From Lates calcarifer (Eukaryota; Chordata; Actinopteri; Centropomidae): a stretch of DNA of 64,000 nt. This document shows positions 12,877 through 23,704 of the stretch, one piece after another. A model generated the notes under the pieces. That model ran no database searches. It worked only from the letters and a program-made list of their open reading frames with translations, and was not told the origin of the DNA. The stretch covers positions 22,878,242 to 22,942,241 of the forward strand of contig NC_066843.1 of NCBI RefSeq assembly GCF_001640805.2, written 5' to 3'. Within the stretch, counting starts at the first letter, position 1. Every line of letters starts with the position of its first letter. The translations under genes were made by a program, and so were the position numbers.

Positions 12877-14987
12877 TTGCAGGTACAAGATTTTGGACTG
12901 CAGCATTTGTTTGGAATGAGAAGTCTTCGTCTACTGTCCCTTGCAGGTTTGATTTTTCACTCCGTCTTCTCCACAGAAAGACCTGACCTGTCTGTATTTT
13001 CTCCACAGTCAGACACATGCATAACATTGACTGTTCTTAGTTGTTGCATTAGATAATAAGCAATCAACAGAAAGTAAGAATAAGGAAGAATATATATGTG
13101 TGTGTAATGGTGCAGAAAAACTAAACTCCAAGGTTCACGCAGTAGTGTGTGCATGTTTGTTGTTTTTGTCAGTAAATGACAAATGATGAGCTGAGCAGAC
13201 AAAGTGACTTACACTTCATCTGCTCAGCTCATCATTCTCATTCAATGTATTCACACTGCTCATGCCAAGCTATCAAGGACAAGGACAACAAAAATACAAT
13301 TGTACAGTAATTTGGCAGCATGCAAACATCTAGAGTGAACTAGGTTTCTATGAATGAAATCAATAAGTGGTCATTAATCAGAAAAGTTCTTGTAACATTG
13401 AATAAATTTGCTCTTCATATAGTTCAGTTGAATTTAAGTGGATCATATGTTCAGTATACACCTCATGTCTGTTCTGGAGCCCTGCAGTGCCATCTAGTGC
13501 CTGCTCCACTGTTTTAGAAGTACAGGGCCAAGATGACCACATCTGGTCACGACAAAACCCTCGTTCAAGACATCTCATCATCTAAAAATCACATTATGAT
13601 GGAATGTGGCAAATGAACCCTTTGATGTTAATGACCCCATGGCCTACACCACCTACACTCAGGACAAGCTTTTTCAAAACAGACCTCAAAGGGCCAGTTG
13701 TAACTGTAAGACTGTATAAATGTATCTACTCATATTACATACATACACATTGCATAATTGCCTCTGCAATCAATTATTATTAGTTTTAGTAATAATTAAT
13801 AAATAGCATTGAAAGGTAAGTTATCAGGGGTGTGTGGAATTTGCTTTTGCTCTTGTTGTCAGATTTTCCGCTAGTTCCCAGACTCTTGATAGTGTTTCTT
13901 GACAGACCCTTCTCCGGTCACATACCTTGAGCATACACTGCTTTAAAAATACACCCTCAGAAAAACACTTTGAAGCTCGGGTGATTTCTTCAGCCACAAT
14001 AAAGCAGACTTTCACCGCTGCATCATTTTTTGCTGTAATTTTTGCTAACATATTCTGCTGAGAATGCAGGCTGCTTTTTAATTCTAGGAGCTTCTGTTGC
14101 TTTTCTTGGCTAGGGTTAGCATACTTAGCTCCATGCTTGGTGTCTAAGTGTTGACATAAGTTGTATTCCTTGGCCATTGCTGCTGCCTCGAAGCAAAGAA
14201 GACATGCTGGCTTGTCTCCATTAGGCACAAACTTTCCCATCTCTCATGAAATTACCTTTCCACTGCATTTTTCTTGGGCATTTTTTTTGGACTATTTACT
14301 TTTTTAACCCAACTCCATCACTGACTAAAAAACTGCTGTAGGATGTGGCTGGTATTGAGACACTGCCATCTATTGACTAGAAGTTCTTATTGCACAGGTA
14401 ACAAAATCGAGATACATTCACTGTCCTTCTGTAAAGCAGTATATCATTGTATTTTACAATAATCACAGTCTTTGAAAGCTCTCATCGGTCACATAAAATG
14501 AGGTGGCCTGACTTGGCCTTGAGTTTGACATGTCTGCTCTAAGCCATTTAATTGGAAACCTAACAAACAGGAAAGCCATTATTTTATATTTGCCAGTAGA
14601 GAGAAAATAGAAATTTGTGATGTTTTTTTTTTCTCTTAGAACAAAAAATAATCAAGAAATAATTGGAAAGTAATTAGCAGACTAATTGATGGTGAGAAAA
14701 ATGTTAGTTACAACAGTTACACTTTGTGACCTTTTGACTGGATACAGCTCCTTTCTTACCTGTTACCCATCCCACAGCTGAGTGTTGTCCCTCTTGCTAA
14801 CCCCCCTTCCCCCACCCCCCTTCCTCCTCCCCTGCCAGGCTGCCCCCTGCTGACTACCACTGGTCTGTCAGGCCTCATCCAGCTGCAGGAACTGGAGGAG
14901 CTGGAGCTAACCAACTGCCCTGGAGCCACCGCCGAACTCTTCAAATACTACTCCCAGCACCTGCCCCACTGCATGGTCATCGAGTAA
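1..14987 (+). CDS. fbxl16: F-box/LRR-repeat protein 16 (spliced, 5' partial)
   Basis: Six exons splice into one open frame of 445 codons ending in TAA at 14985-14987; each junction keeps phase. The open frame runs to base 1, so the N-terminus (roughly 30-40 residues, human protein about 479) is outside the window. An F-box lies near window residues 64-105 ([12 protein letters not shown], then [20 protein letters not shown]). The rest is a curved array of leucine-rich repeats ([57 protein letters not shown]). The match to vertebrate FBXL16 is near-continuous. Family knowledge: F-box proteins bind SKP1 to recruit substrates to SCF ubiquitin ligases; FBXL16 is brain-enriched and is reported to act atypically, for example through PP2A. 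Nothing is truncated or frameshifted inside the window. It converges on the septin gene. Confidence 0.96.
532..4752 (+). other. fbxl16 intron, no other gene seen
   Basis: A 4.2-kb AT-rich intron. Apart from a TA microsatellite (1167-1239) I see no coding exon or recognisable transposase. A weak imperfect inverted similarity exists between about 2309-2350 and 3085-3125 and may mark an old MITE. Confidence 0.7.
1167..1239. repeat. (AT)n microsatellite
   Basis: About 73 bp of uninterrupted AT dinucleotide inside the first visible fbxl16 intron. Confidence 0.98.
4753..4995 (+). CDS. fbxl16: fbxl16 coding exon B
   Basis: Acceptor TTGCAG ends at 4752 and donor GTAGGA starts at 4996. The 243 nt (81 codons) encode [17 protein letters not shown] through [14 protein letters not shown], several LRRs. 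Phase 0 at both ends. Confidence 0.97.
5452..5717 (+). CDS. fbxl16: fbxl16 coding exon C
   Basis: Acceptor CTCAG ends at 5451; donor GTCAGT follows 5717. It encodes [19 protein letters not shown] through [10 protein letters not shown] plus two bases of an Arg codon completed by the next exon. The most conserved LRR block of the protein is here. Confidence 0.97.
6248..7011. mobile_element. hAT-type nonautonomous element (MITE)
   Basis: The 764-bp element begins TAGGGCTGCACAATAT and ends in the inverted complement (TAGGGCTGCACGATAT on the - strand). It is flanked by a perfect 8-bp direct repeat ATATCCAC at 6240-6247 and 7012-7019. An 8-bp target duplication and this terminal sequence are hAT hallmarks. 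No transposase reading frame is present inside, so it must have been moved by another element. Confidence 0.9.
7584..7638. repeat. (TA)n(TG)n compound microsatellite
   Basis: About 24 bp of TA passes directly into about 30 bp of TG. Confidence 0.97.
9843..10014. repeat. Inverted repeat, probable MITE part
   Basis: Left arm 9843-9889 and right arm 9974-10014 are imperfect reverse complements; both contain ATCAGGAAATC(C/T)TGAGTT on opposite strands, with about 84 bp between. This would fold as a long hairpin. Family not assigned; a Harbinger-like MITE core is possible. Confidence 0.6.
10560..10795. repeat. Dispersed repeat copy 1
   Basis: Shares order and sequence with 11636-11800: GGATCCTGTAG, TTTTCCAGTGA, TTGGTC, GCTGTTG(A/G)CAGGTTTT, and TATGGTGAT or CATGGTGAT. 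The outer end near 10767-10790 (TCCTGCTTCGTAGAACAGGA) is itself partly palindromic and resembles a DNA-transposon terminus. Confidence 0.5.
11050..11260 (+). mobile_element. Tc1-like transposase fragment
   Basis: On the + strand 11120-11200 reads [18 protein letters not shown], the catalytic-core motif of Tc1/mariner transposases (WP.QSPDL.P.EHLW). Stops follow, and no terminal repeats are visible, so it is a dead fragment. Confidence 0.75.
11636..11800. repeat. Dispersed repeat copy 2
   Basis: Diverged copy of the 10560-10795 sequence in the same orientation, about 1.1 kb away. Confidence 0.5.
11922..12155 (-). mobile_element. Tc1-like transposase fragment
   Basis: The - strand encodes [12 protein letters not shown] followed by [12 protein letters not shown], matching the DDE core of a Tc1-like family (WKNV.FTDES..LL...DGR..IWR). 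It appears to be the same family as 25200-25950. Neither end is present. Confidence 0.75.
12220..12304 (+). CDS. fbxl16: fbxl16 coding exon D
   Basis: Acceptor TTTTTAG ends at 12219; donor GTAACA starts at 12305. The 85 nt complete the split Arg and encode [17 protein letters not shown] and [10 protein letters not shown], an LRR. It follows a 6.5-kb intron full of transposon relics. Confidence 0.96.
12820..12875. repeat. (TG)n microsatellite abutting splice acceptor
   Basis: About 56 bp of TG ending 7 bases before the exon at 12883; it replaces the usual polypyrimidine tract. Confidence 0.97.
12883..12946 (+). CDS. fbxl16: fbxl16 coding exon E
   Basis: A 64-nt exon encoding [20 protein letters not shown] and the split AG. 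Splice sites are unusual: the acceptor TTGCAG follows a 56-bp (TG)n run instead of a pyrimidine tract, and the donor GTTTGA is weak. Both are supported because the phases join the neighbouring exons and the peptide matches FBXL16. Confidence 0.93.
13182..13236. repeat. 55-bp hairpin with 18-bp perfect arms
   Basis: AATGATGAGCTGAGCAGA at 13182-13199 is the exact reverse complement of 13219-13236. Inside, after a 2x2 mismatch, five more pairs form (AAGTG with CACTT) around a loop of about 4-5 bases. It could be a MITE core or a transcribed hairpin; no family is assigned. Confidence 0.75.
13690..14536 (-). mobile_element. hAT relic with BED-type zinc finger (GTF2IRD2-like)
   Basis: An open frame at 14240-13824 (- strand, 138 codons) encodes a BED-like finger ([16 protein letters not shown], then HLDTKH), an [13 protein letters not shown] segment, and [20 protein letters not shown]. 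This matches the N-terminus of hAT-derived proteins such as GTF2IRD2-like transposases. The 5' end (about 14536) reads CAGACATGTCAAACTCAAGG on the - strand, like a hAT terminal repeat. The catalytic domain is missing and the opposite end is degraded, so it cannot be autonomous. Confidence 0.75.
14839..14987 (+). CDS. fbxl16: fbxl16 last coding exon
   Basis: Acceptor CTGCCAG after a strong CT-rich tract (about 14795-14836). It encodes the final LRRs ([36 protein letters not shown]) and ends in [13 protein letters not shown], the expected FBXL16 C-terminus. Confidence 0.97.
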
Positions 14988-16280
14988 GACCACTGACCCA
15001 CCCCACCAACCAAACGACTGATCGACCGCCATACTTCAACCTTCCTCCTCTTTACTCTTCCTCACACTTCTTAAATGCTAGCCAGGAGACTGAACTGCTC
15101 CCACTGTACCACACCGTTCTTCATTACCTTCCCTTCTACCCCACCCGTCTTCCTCCACACCCATTGAGTGACCCACAGGCGGACAGAGAGGCAGGAAGGC
15201 AGACAATGGTACGTGCCAGACCCAGAGAATGATGGGATGGCGTTTGAGCTCCATTTAAGAAGATGCAGGAATGAAGAGCTTGGTGCGACGTCTTGTCTGA
15301 CAGCAAGTTTCTTTTTCAGAATCAGAAGGCTTTTGTTTGCATAGGAGAGCTTCTCTAAAGACTTTGATGATTTTTTGATCTGAGTGGATACTGAAGGGAG
15401 TGACATATGCAGATACATATGCAGCGTAGAGAAATTGGGAAAAGGGATATAAAGACCTTTGTGTTTGAGCTGATATGGTGGAACTCACACATGTGCTCAT
15501 TCACTGTAAACACAGTCACACACATACTGTATATGGTAAGTGAAACAAACGTAAGTTCTCAAGACCATGAGTACTGATGTTTCTATTTCCATCACTCTGT
15601 GTAATATAACTGCTGTTATTGTTTTTCTCAGAAGGTGTCAAAGGTTCAGTTTTCTCTTGTTTAGAGAGAGACACCATATGTCAGCTGGAGAAACAGGGAT
15701 CAGAAAGAACTGAAGATGCAGTTCAGGAAGTGAATGACAGGGATGGAACATCTCTCTCTCTCTTTTTCTCCCTTCCTCTGTGTGTAAAGTGTATGTCATG
15801 GACTCACAGGTTCCTGGCTTTTTGGGATACCACCACTTTTTTTCCCATTTCTGTGTCAGAAATCAAAAAAAAGGAGAAAATTTTAAAAAACAACTGTTTA
15901 CATTGTTTTTTGTGTTGGAATTGCACGCTTGATTGGCTCATTGTTTCTCTTTTTTCCCCTCTCTTCTTAATTTTTTGTACACTTATTATTTAATTTACAG
16001 ATATGAAGGAGAAGCTGTGGTAAACTGTGAATGTTGTGTTTTTAAAGGGGAAATGTGTTGCTGACGCAGTGCAACAAGGGGCCAGTCAAACGGAAAGCTG
16101 ATTGTGCAGAGAGCATTCAAGTTTAATGCTGGAGAGTTTCTGCTGAAGGCAAAATGCTTTTCTTTCAAATGATGAATAGAATTAAATCATGAATAGAAAA
16201 CAAGGCACATATGGGGCTTAAACTGACAGTAATAACGATATTTCTAAACTCAATCTAATAAATTGCTTCGGTTATCAGTA
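14988..16280 (+). other. fbxl16: Probable fbxl16 3' UTR
   Basis: No further coding signal follows the stop. An AATAAA at 16257-16262 is the first good polyadenylation signal I see, giving a UTR of about 1.3 kb; other ends are possible (another AATAAA lies near 17.17 kb). A 124-codon open stretch at 15619-15993 has no recognisable domain and is treated as UTR. Confidence 0.45.
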
Positions 16281-19200
16281 GTGATATTTCTGTTGGTTGG
16301 GTAGTTTTTTTTACAAATTGGGAGGGGGGCATCTGGTTGAACTGGAATTAAACTTTCATTTTTCAAATCCTGATAAAAACACATGATGTTTAGAGATTGA
16401 ATCTGAACTTGAGTGTCCTGAAGCTGCTAATGTGTTTTGTGACCCGCTTGGCAAAGGTCAGGTTACCTCAAAAGTAAACAGGGGAGGTGAGGGGATTTCA
16501 GTATTTAATATTAGAGCAGTTATTGCAGTGTCCACCACAGGCCAGGCTCAGATATGAACAGCAGCTAAGAGTCCTTGTAATTAATTTAAGGATAATTTAG
16601 TTTGTGTGAATTTGACCATTTTTCCTACAAATCCAGAGTCAGAGAAACTTATGAATGGCCTTTAGTACCTTAGTTAATTAATGTCAATGGGATCACATAG
16701 TCTTAAGCTCTACACTTGATGGCTGGTGTAAAGCCTAAATGTCTATATTGTGATTGACATATTATAACCATCACTTTCATGATAATGTTCCTGATATCAC
16801 TACAAACTTCAACTGTGATAACAAACCAGCATTTGGAAAAACATAAAATAAGTTGTTGCTTTTCAACCTGTTCACATTTTATTTGCTGACTCATCAGATG
16901 GGATATATCTGATATAACAGAGTTTTGTTGGACTAGTTGAGAAGAAACAGCCCATCTAAGATTAAAACCCAGTACTGATGAACAGAAACACTGCACCATG
17001 GAGAGCAGTTTGAAATATTGAAGATATAGTGCACATAAACCTAAGGTTTAAATGCTGATGGGAACTAATGTGGTGTATACCACCTCTAACCTAATTCTAA
17101 ATTACCATTTAAATAGATGGAGCCTGTTGTTGAGAGGAAGTTATGCAAGAGTTGGTTTTGTTAGTAATAAAAACAGTGTAACCACAAAGTTATTAACTGA
17201 AATCTAGGAATGATGCTAGATAGCTATATCTTCATTAGACCTTAGATTCCGATACACATCCATAAACTGAACTAAGCTAGGCTAAATTTCAACATGTCTT
17301 TGATACAAAGGAGCATCTGAAGGTTTGACTGGCTCTGGGTTAGAAGGAAAAAAAAAAACAAAGAATTAATTTAACATGGAAATAATTTGATGTTACCAAG
17401 CCAACACAGACAACTCTACAGGCACCAGTCATGTTTTTCCCACGATCATCTGATATTATAAAGGGAAATGGACAAGCCCAGCAGTGAGCCACTGTTCTGC
17501 TCTTTGCCTCTTATGCGTCCTTGGATGTGCTGACTGCCAGCTGAAAGGATTGGATCAGTGTCAGCCAGTATTAGGTTGTGCCAAATGCATTTGCAGCAGC
17601 ACATAAAATGTGGCTGATTGCCTGTAACTGATAGCTGACTGCACTGAAATGGACTGAGTGTGTACTGTATGGACATGGCAGACCATGCATGTTTTTAGTT
17701 GGTCTGCATTTCTGTTTCAAGAAGGCTCAATTTAGAGGTTGCTCTGTATTTCTTCATTGTACATAAGTATATTTATTTATTTATCTATTTATTTATTTAA
17801 TTAACTTAATTTGTGTCTTATTCACATGATTTATTTATCGAAGAGACATTTTTCAGAGGACTTTTATGGAAGTAGCTTCAGATTTGAGTCTGAATGAGCT
17901 TACACATTCATTGCAAGTTTTATTTTTTATTTTTTAGATTTTAAATGGTTTACTGATATTCCAGACCCCTAAGAGAAATAATCTACTTATTACACATTTA
18001 ACATGTACTCTTTTAGCCCCACCAACATCATTAACACTGACTTGTTAAAGTTTTAAAACTTCATAATGCTCAAGAGTATATTTTCCTCTGTGTAAGCATT
18101 GTCAACTTTTTGTCATTATTTTGGTCCATTTTAAGAATACAGAAACAAACAATGGTGACAAGTTATATTTGCTGTCAGGCGGCAGTAAAATACAGAGTAT
18201 GATACACATAAAAGTAAGTCTGAGATTGACCACTGTCATGGCTACGCAATGTTTACGCTGTCTATTAATATGACAAAGGACAAGATCTCTGATTTGACAA
18301 TGTGGATATTGAGGATTGTATTAAAGCTTATTACTGACAAAACTGTTAAACCCAAAGCAAATTTAAACAGGTTCTGAGCATGATCCAGCAAGCTAGCTTC
18401 AGCACTAGCTCTGTGCTCACTAGCTTTGGTTTGGGAGAGCTCATGACTTTATTAGAATTTTATGGTGGCATGACACGTAAAGGACAACCTGAGGATGGCA
18501 AGTCTGCTGATGTGCATTGGTATAAGACATTAACAGCCTTTTGTTATTACTGAACCAGACCTGTAGCCAAGTGTTCATTGTTTTTAGTTCATTAATTGGC
18601 TGCCAATTAATTGGCTGAGAACATTCTGCTAAAGTTTTGGTTTGGCAGAACTAATGACTAAAATGCCTGTTTAGAAAGATTTTTTTTCAATTTTGTTTTT
18701 AATGACTGAATGAAATGATGTACTTTCTTCTGTTAATTTACAGTGTCAGATCAACATGCAAAAAAATTTCATGCTCAAAAGTCAAGTCATATTAAAGATC
18801 AATACTGCAGAGTTGTCTATATTGAACTGATAAGTTGATAATTGGTGCCTGCTTTATCGCTCATTTCAAAATGTGTTTGTCAAACAGCCTCAAACCCTGA
18901 CTCACAATTTGATTAATGATAAACACAAATGTGTTTTGTGCTCTTTCAGTATTTTAGTTTTTAATGAGCTTCTGATGGATTCAAATGTAAGTTTACATAT
19001 CATGAACTCTGACATGCATGGTCATGCATTTCTCAGCTACAAACAACTAACAACAGACCTTCCTAAGGTATGTAATCTAAGGTACATTTTCTAAGGTAAA
19101 TAATTCCTGTCACTTCTATTACTGTCTACAGTCTTTGGTCTACATCTGTCACCATTTTGTTACAACCCTTGTACAGCACAACTTTAAGTAAGCAGTAAAA

Positions 19201-20959
19201 TAAATACTGACAGTTTACTGATAACATTGCAATTGGCAGAATTTGTGTGCTCTTTCAGTTTGAGTGTGTTTTTTCCACTGGTACCTGTACTAATCCTCCT
19301 TTGATTTAAGACCATCACTGCACTGATGACCAGCAGCTTTTGTGCGTTGGTAGCTATAAGGACAATGACCATTTGAAAACAGCATCCACTCATACCACCA
19401 TCACATCAATATGTCTGTGAAGAAGTGCCAGGGTCAGATGTGGACAGCAACGGGTTTGGATTTCTAATAGGAAATGAAATTAACTGATCACATGTAAAGC
19501 TGTGCATATGTCAGTATTTTCAGTGGCAAGGTTGAATGTTGCTATAAAAGAATGGATGTGATAAATATGTGTTGTTAGTTTTCCTGCAGGTCTTATAAAA
19601 TAAATAAATAAAATAATAAATCAAATGTAATGTAGAGTTTGGGGTGGACTAAATAACAAACACCACATTAGTTACACATCTGCTGACATGTGTCATTTGA
19701 AAAAATATTAACTTAAGGTCCATGTAGTGTAGAAGCTTTTCTGGAGCTCTCAGCCTCATCAGCTGTCATCACATGACCTAGTCCCTGATTTACAGTGAAC
19801 AGGGAGAGGATGGTAAGCAGTGTTCCCTGACATCTGTGTTCATGTGAAGGCTGGCAGTAGCATAAACACTCTGATATCTTCAGTTTAACTCCAACTGCCA
19901 CAGCATCACAAATCAGAGGTGAAGACCCACCAACACAGCACATCTTATCAGAGAGGAGGAGGACAGAGAGAGGGGGGGACAGCATGTCTGAGGAGAAGGA
20001 GAGGATGATCCTGTCCTTACATAAGATCAGAGTGAACACTGGAGCCCACCAGAAACATCCCAGCAGCACTCCCTTTAGTGGTTGAACTGTATACATACAA
20101 CACTCACTCACACCGTCCCAGCTGCCACACCCTTGCTTCCTGTTTTCCTACATAGGACAGACTAAAAATGAATTCAGTGGAAATGTCTTCCAAACCAAAC
20201 TAATTCCTGCATTGACACTGGATGTAAATCATGGGTAGTAGTATCCCAGGGAGACTGGGTTGTGACAACCCGTGTGACGGCCATGAGGCACACTACAACA
20301 CTACATCAACTGAATGAACAGCAGGAACTGACAACATCAGCTGTCATGGCACACACTGGGAAAAAGTCCTGTAATGTCAACTGATGTAGCTCCATTTACT
20401 GATGAAGACTGTGAGATACAGATGGGAGATAGTAAGTAAACCTTGTTATAGAGTAATTTTGTTAATCTACTGTTTCCAGGTGAAGTATGAAACTTTCATT
20501 TTTTAGAAAGGTCTGACAGTGTCTGTGTTTCCAAGGTAACAAAAAAGGTGAAGTTCCATATAGGACAAGTAGTTGACAAAGGGACAGAGATCAAATACAC
20601 AACAAACCATTGCCTACATGCATGTCCAGTCAATACAGAGCAACATTATTATTCATTTCTAACACTGCCTCCTACAAATGATATTTCTATACAACTAAAC
20701 TGAAACACAAAATATGTTTCATAGGAAACAATCTCTGGCTGATTAAACATCAACAAATTAACAAAATAGAATAGAATAGAACTTAAACTTTCACATGTAA
20801 ATAGAATCCAGTGATAATTAATATTAATTCTTCCACATGCTCTTTTTTCTGCAATAGATAAACTGTCAAATCCCTGCAGTCCTGAGCAAAGAGAGAACTC
20901 TCCTGGTCTGATCAGCCTTCCTGTAAAATATTTCAGGTCAATGTTTTAAATGTTTTTAT
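16281..20959. other. Intergenic DNA, nothing recognised
   Basis: AT-rich sequence with a short TTTA-rich tract (about 17770-17800). No exon, transposase or RNA gene is recognised. Open stretches here (for example 19713-20111 on the - strand) lack domain matches. Confidence 0.6.
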
Positions 20960-21542
20960 TGTCACATTTCAGTTTACAGGACCCCAGGGCAGACACAGAG
21001 TACAAGCACATACCATGGGCAGATTTGAACCAGTCTTTAATAGTGCTTGAAGTGAGGGAAAGAAAAAAGATGAGGGTGAGGGGAGATGGTGCTGGGCTGG
21101 TGGTCCAGGGGAAGGAGAGACTGCAGGCAGGGGATCCCAACGTGAGGCAGGTGACATGAGGCAGACGCAGACACAGCTGGAGGAGCAGGCGAACTGCACA
21201 CAGGGAAACACAGGTGAATCTAAAGTCTTACTGTAAGAAGAAACTGTAAGGTAACGCACAAGGAAAAACACTGTTCACAGGTAAAGACAGCTCTCAAGTT
21301 ACCAAATGAATAAGCGTAACTCTGGTGTCGAGTGGAGGGAAAGCCCGGTAGATGAACTAAGCAGAGATGAGCCAAATGAGCAGCAGGTGTGCCAACCCTC
21401 CCCAGCCATGCCCCACCTCTGACACTGACAAACACACACACACACATACAGGGGAGGAGACACAAGAGGAGAGTGAGGGAAACAAACAAAAACACAGACA
21501 GGAATCACTAAGACTCAGGAGGTCACAGCCAGAGCTGTGACA
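20960..21542 (-). mobile_element. Solo LTR (retrovirus-like/Gypsy-type), - strand
   Basis: On the - strand it starts TGTCACAG and ends TGTGACA, the short inverted TG...CA termini typical of LTRs; length 583 bp. A polyadenylation signal ATTAAA lies at 21041-21036, about 75 bp before the end, as expected for an R/U5 boundary. The flanking pentamers TTTAT and TTTCT match at four of five bases, consistent with an old 5-bp target duplication. No internal gag/pol sequence adjoins, so it is a solo LTR formed by recombination. Confidence 0.7.
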
Positions 21543-22055
21543 TTTCTATTTTTCTTTTCTTTTTTACATTCTCAAAAACTGCTTATCTGTGAAATCATGT
21601 TTGAGCATTAAAATGTTGAAAAGTATTATTCTTAGCCTCAGCAAACTCTGTAGGATGGAAGACAAGCATGTTCTCAGTTTGACTGAACCATTAAGTTTGT
21701 ACTTTGGAAACCTAGATTTGGATATGATAGCTGATCAATCAGTATTTTTCTCTTCAAATACAATCTGTTATTCAGTTTGTGCCACTATTTAAGGTCTCAA
21801 CCGTTAATGGACATGAAGATATTTAGAATAAAACTACATGATAGCATTTTTCAGTTATTTTGACCAAAATGGTCTGTGGGGTAGCTGTAGGAACATGAAA
21901 ATGTGGGTATATTTTAATGTGGTCATTTGGTGAAGAGCTAATATTCATCCATGTTCCCTTCATAGATAAGTACACTGAGTTAAAAACATTTCCCATTTCC
22001 ACTGCTTGATGAATTAATAAAAAGATCCTGTAAGTCATTATAATGAAACTTTCTA

Positions 22056-22113
22056 AACTTTCTCAAAATGATGACATAGTGTCTCAATTTTCTGTCATCA
22101 TTTTGAGAAACTT
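22056..22113. repeat. Perfect 18-bp hairpin
   Basis: TTTCTCAAAATGATGACA at 22059-22076 is the exact reverse complement of 22093-22110, with a 16-base loop; two more pairs form outside one mismatch. No family recognised. Confidence 0.8.
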
Positions 22114-22329
22114 TGGTGTTCTTGAGGTTATAAAAATTAAATGATATCAAAGGATTTGAATAGAAATATTTAATTGGCCTCAGTTTTGGGACTCATCCAT
22201 GAGACAGAGGGAACAAATCTGAGACAGTGCAGCAACAACCTGATCTGATTTGATACAGAATGACACAGAAATGTTTTTGCATGAGGTCCAGTCTGTGCCA
22301 GGCGTTTGTCAGGTTTTGGAATCTGTATA

Positions 22330-23062
22330 TATTATGTCGTAAATAAAAAAGTGTTACACAAACCAGAATATGTTTTATATTTTTTATTCTTCTAAATGGC
22401 ATTTGCTTTGATGACAGCTTTGCACACTTTTAGCATTCTCTCAGTCAGCTTCATGAGGTAGTCACCTGGAATGGTTTTCCAACAGTCTTAAAGTAGTTCC
22501 CAGAGGTGCTGAGCACTTGTTGGCTGCTTTGCCTTCACTCTGCAGCTCATCTCATCCCAAACCATCTCAGTTGGGTTTAGGTTGAGTGATTGTGGAGGCC
22601 AGGTCACCTGATGCAGCACTCCATCATTCTCCTTCTTGGTTAATTAGCCCTTACATAGCCTGAAGGTGTGTTCGGGGTCATTGTCAACATGCGTAAACCA
22701 TCAAATCACCTTGTCTGAGACATGGCAGGTGGAACCAAAAACTCATCAGACCAAAGAACAGATTTCCACTGGTCTACTGTCCATTCCTTGTGTTTCTTCT
22801 TCCTCAGAAGTGGCTTCTTTGCAGCTATTCGACCATGAAGGCCTGATTCATACAGTCTCCTCTGAACAGTTGATGTTGAGATGTGTCTGCTACCTGAACT
22901 CTGCGAAGCATTATGTAGGCTCTAATCTGAGGTGCTGTTAGTTTGCGGTTTCTGAGGCTGGTAACGCCAATGAACTTATCCTCTGCAGCAGAGGTAACTC
23001 TTGGTTTTCCTTTCCTGGGGCAGTCCTTGTGAGACCCAGTTTCACTCTGTAGCAGAACTATT
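22330..23062 (-). mobile_element. Tc1-like DNA transposon relic
   Basis: The - strand encodes the transposase C-terminus: VTWPPQSLNLNPTEMVWDEM, then VKAKQPTSAQHLWELL, then DYLMKLTERMLKVCKAVIKA with a stop near 22397. An in-frame TAA falls between WELL and DCWKTI. The upstream part (about 22650-22990) is similarly recognisable but frameshifted. This is a widespread fish Tc1 family; the copy is dead. Confidence 0.88.
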
Positions 23063-23704
23063 TTTTTTTTTCTGGCACATAAATCAGCTTATTTATTTAT
23101 TGTCAATGTTTATTGTAAACTACAGAGAACAGTGTCTTTGTCCAGCAGAAAGTCAACAGCTTTGAACCTATGTGTTTTATTAAAAGTACCAGTGATGTTT
23201 GTTTATTTTAATTTTACTTAGTGAAAGTCTGAGGACTGCAGTTGTAAATAAAGTGAGTACAAGTGACAGACAGTGCTGGAAAGACTGATTTGGACATAAA
23301 ATCCAGGAGAAAATCAGCTCTGATCTGTTCAAATTAGTATTTGTGGTATTCATCTGTCCCTAAGAAGCTGATGTGCGTTGAGCACACGCTTCCAATGCAG
23401 TCATGTGATTTACAGTAAAGAGAGAGTGGAGGAGAAGCTCTGCTCAGGAAACCCAGGTGAATGAATGTAAGGAGGGAACACAGTTGGACAAAGCTGGTGA
23501 AAGGAAGCAAAGATCTGTTGATTTTATGAGGTAGAGGGTAGACTTACAGGTATACGGGGTCTGGCTATGAGGATAAAACCACATGGTTCACAGTCACATC
23601 GAGTGTTATATATTAAAGGTTGGGTATTCACGCGCACCTGCTGTAAGTTTCCAATAAGTGACGTCTTTAGTTCACTTCATGGTTTTGCTAAGGTGACGGA
23701 AAAT

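Larger units (their letters stand above)
12947..14838 (+). other. fbxl16 last intron
   Basis: A 1.9-kb intron containing a perfect-arm hairpin (13182-13236) and a hAT relic on the - strand (about 13.69-14.54 kb). It ends in a C/T-rich tract before the last exon. Confidence 0.75.

Noticed and set aside
15619..15993. 124-codon open frame after fbxl16
   Set aside because: Lies in the probable 3' UTR, with poly-T/A-driven composition and no domain.
19713..20111. 132-codon - strand open frame
   Set aside because: No recognised motif and no supporting splice or neighbour context. The + strand ATGTCTGAGGAGAAGG here looked briefly like an NLR start but does not continue as one.
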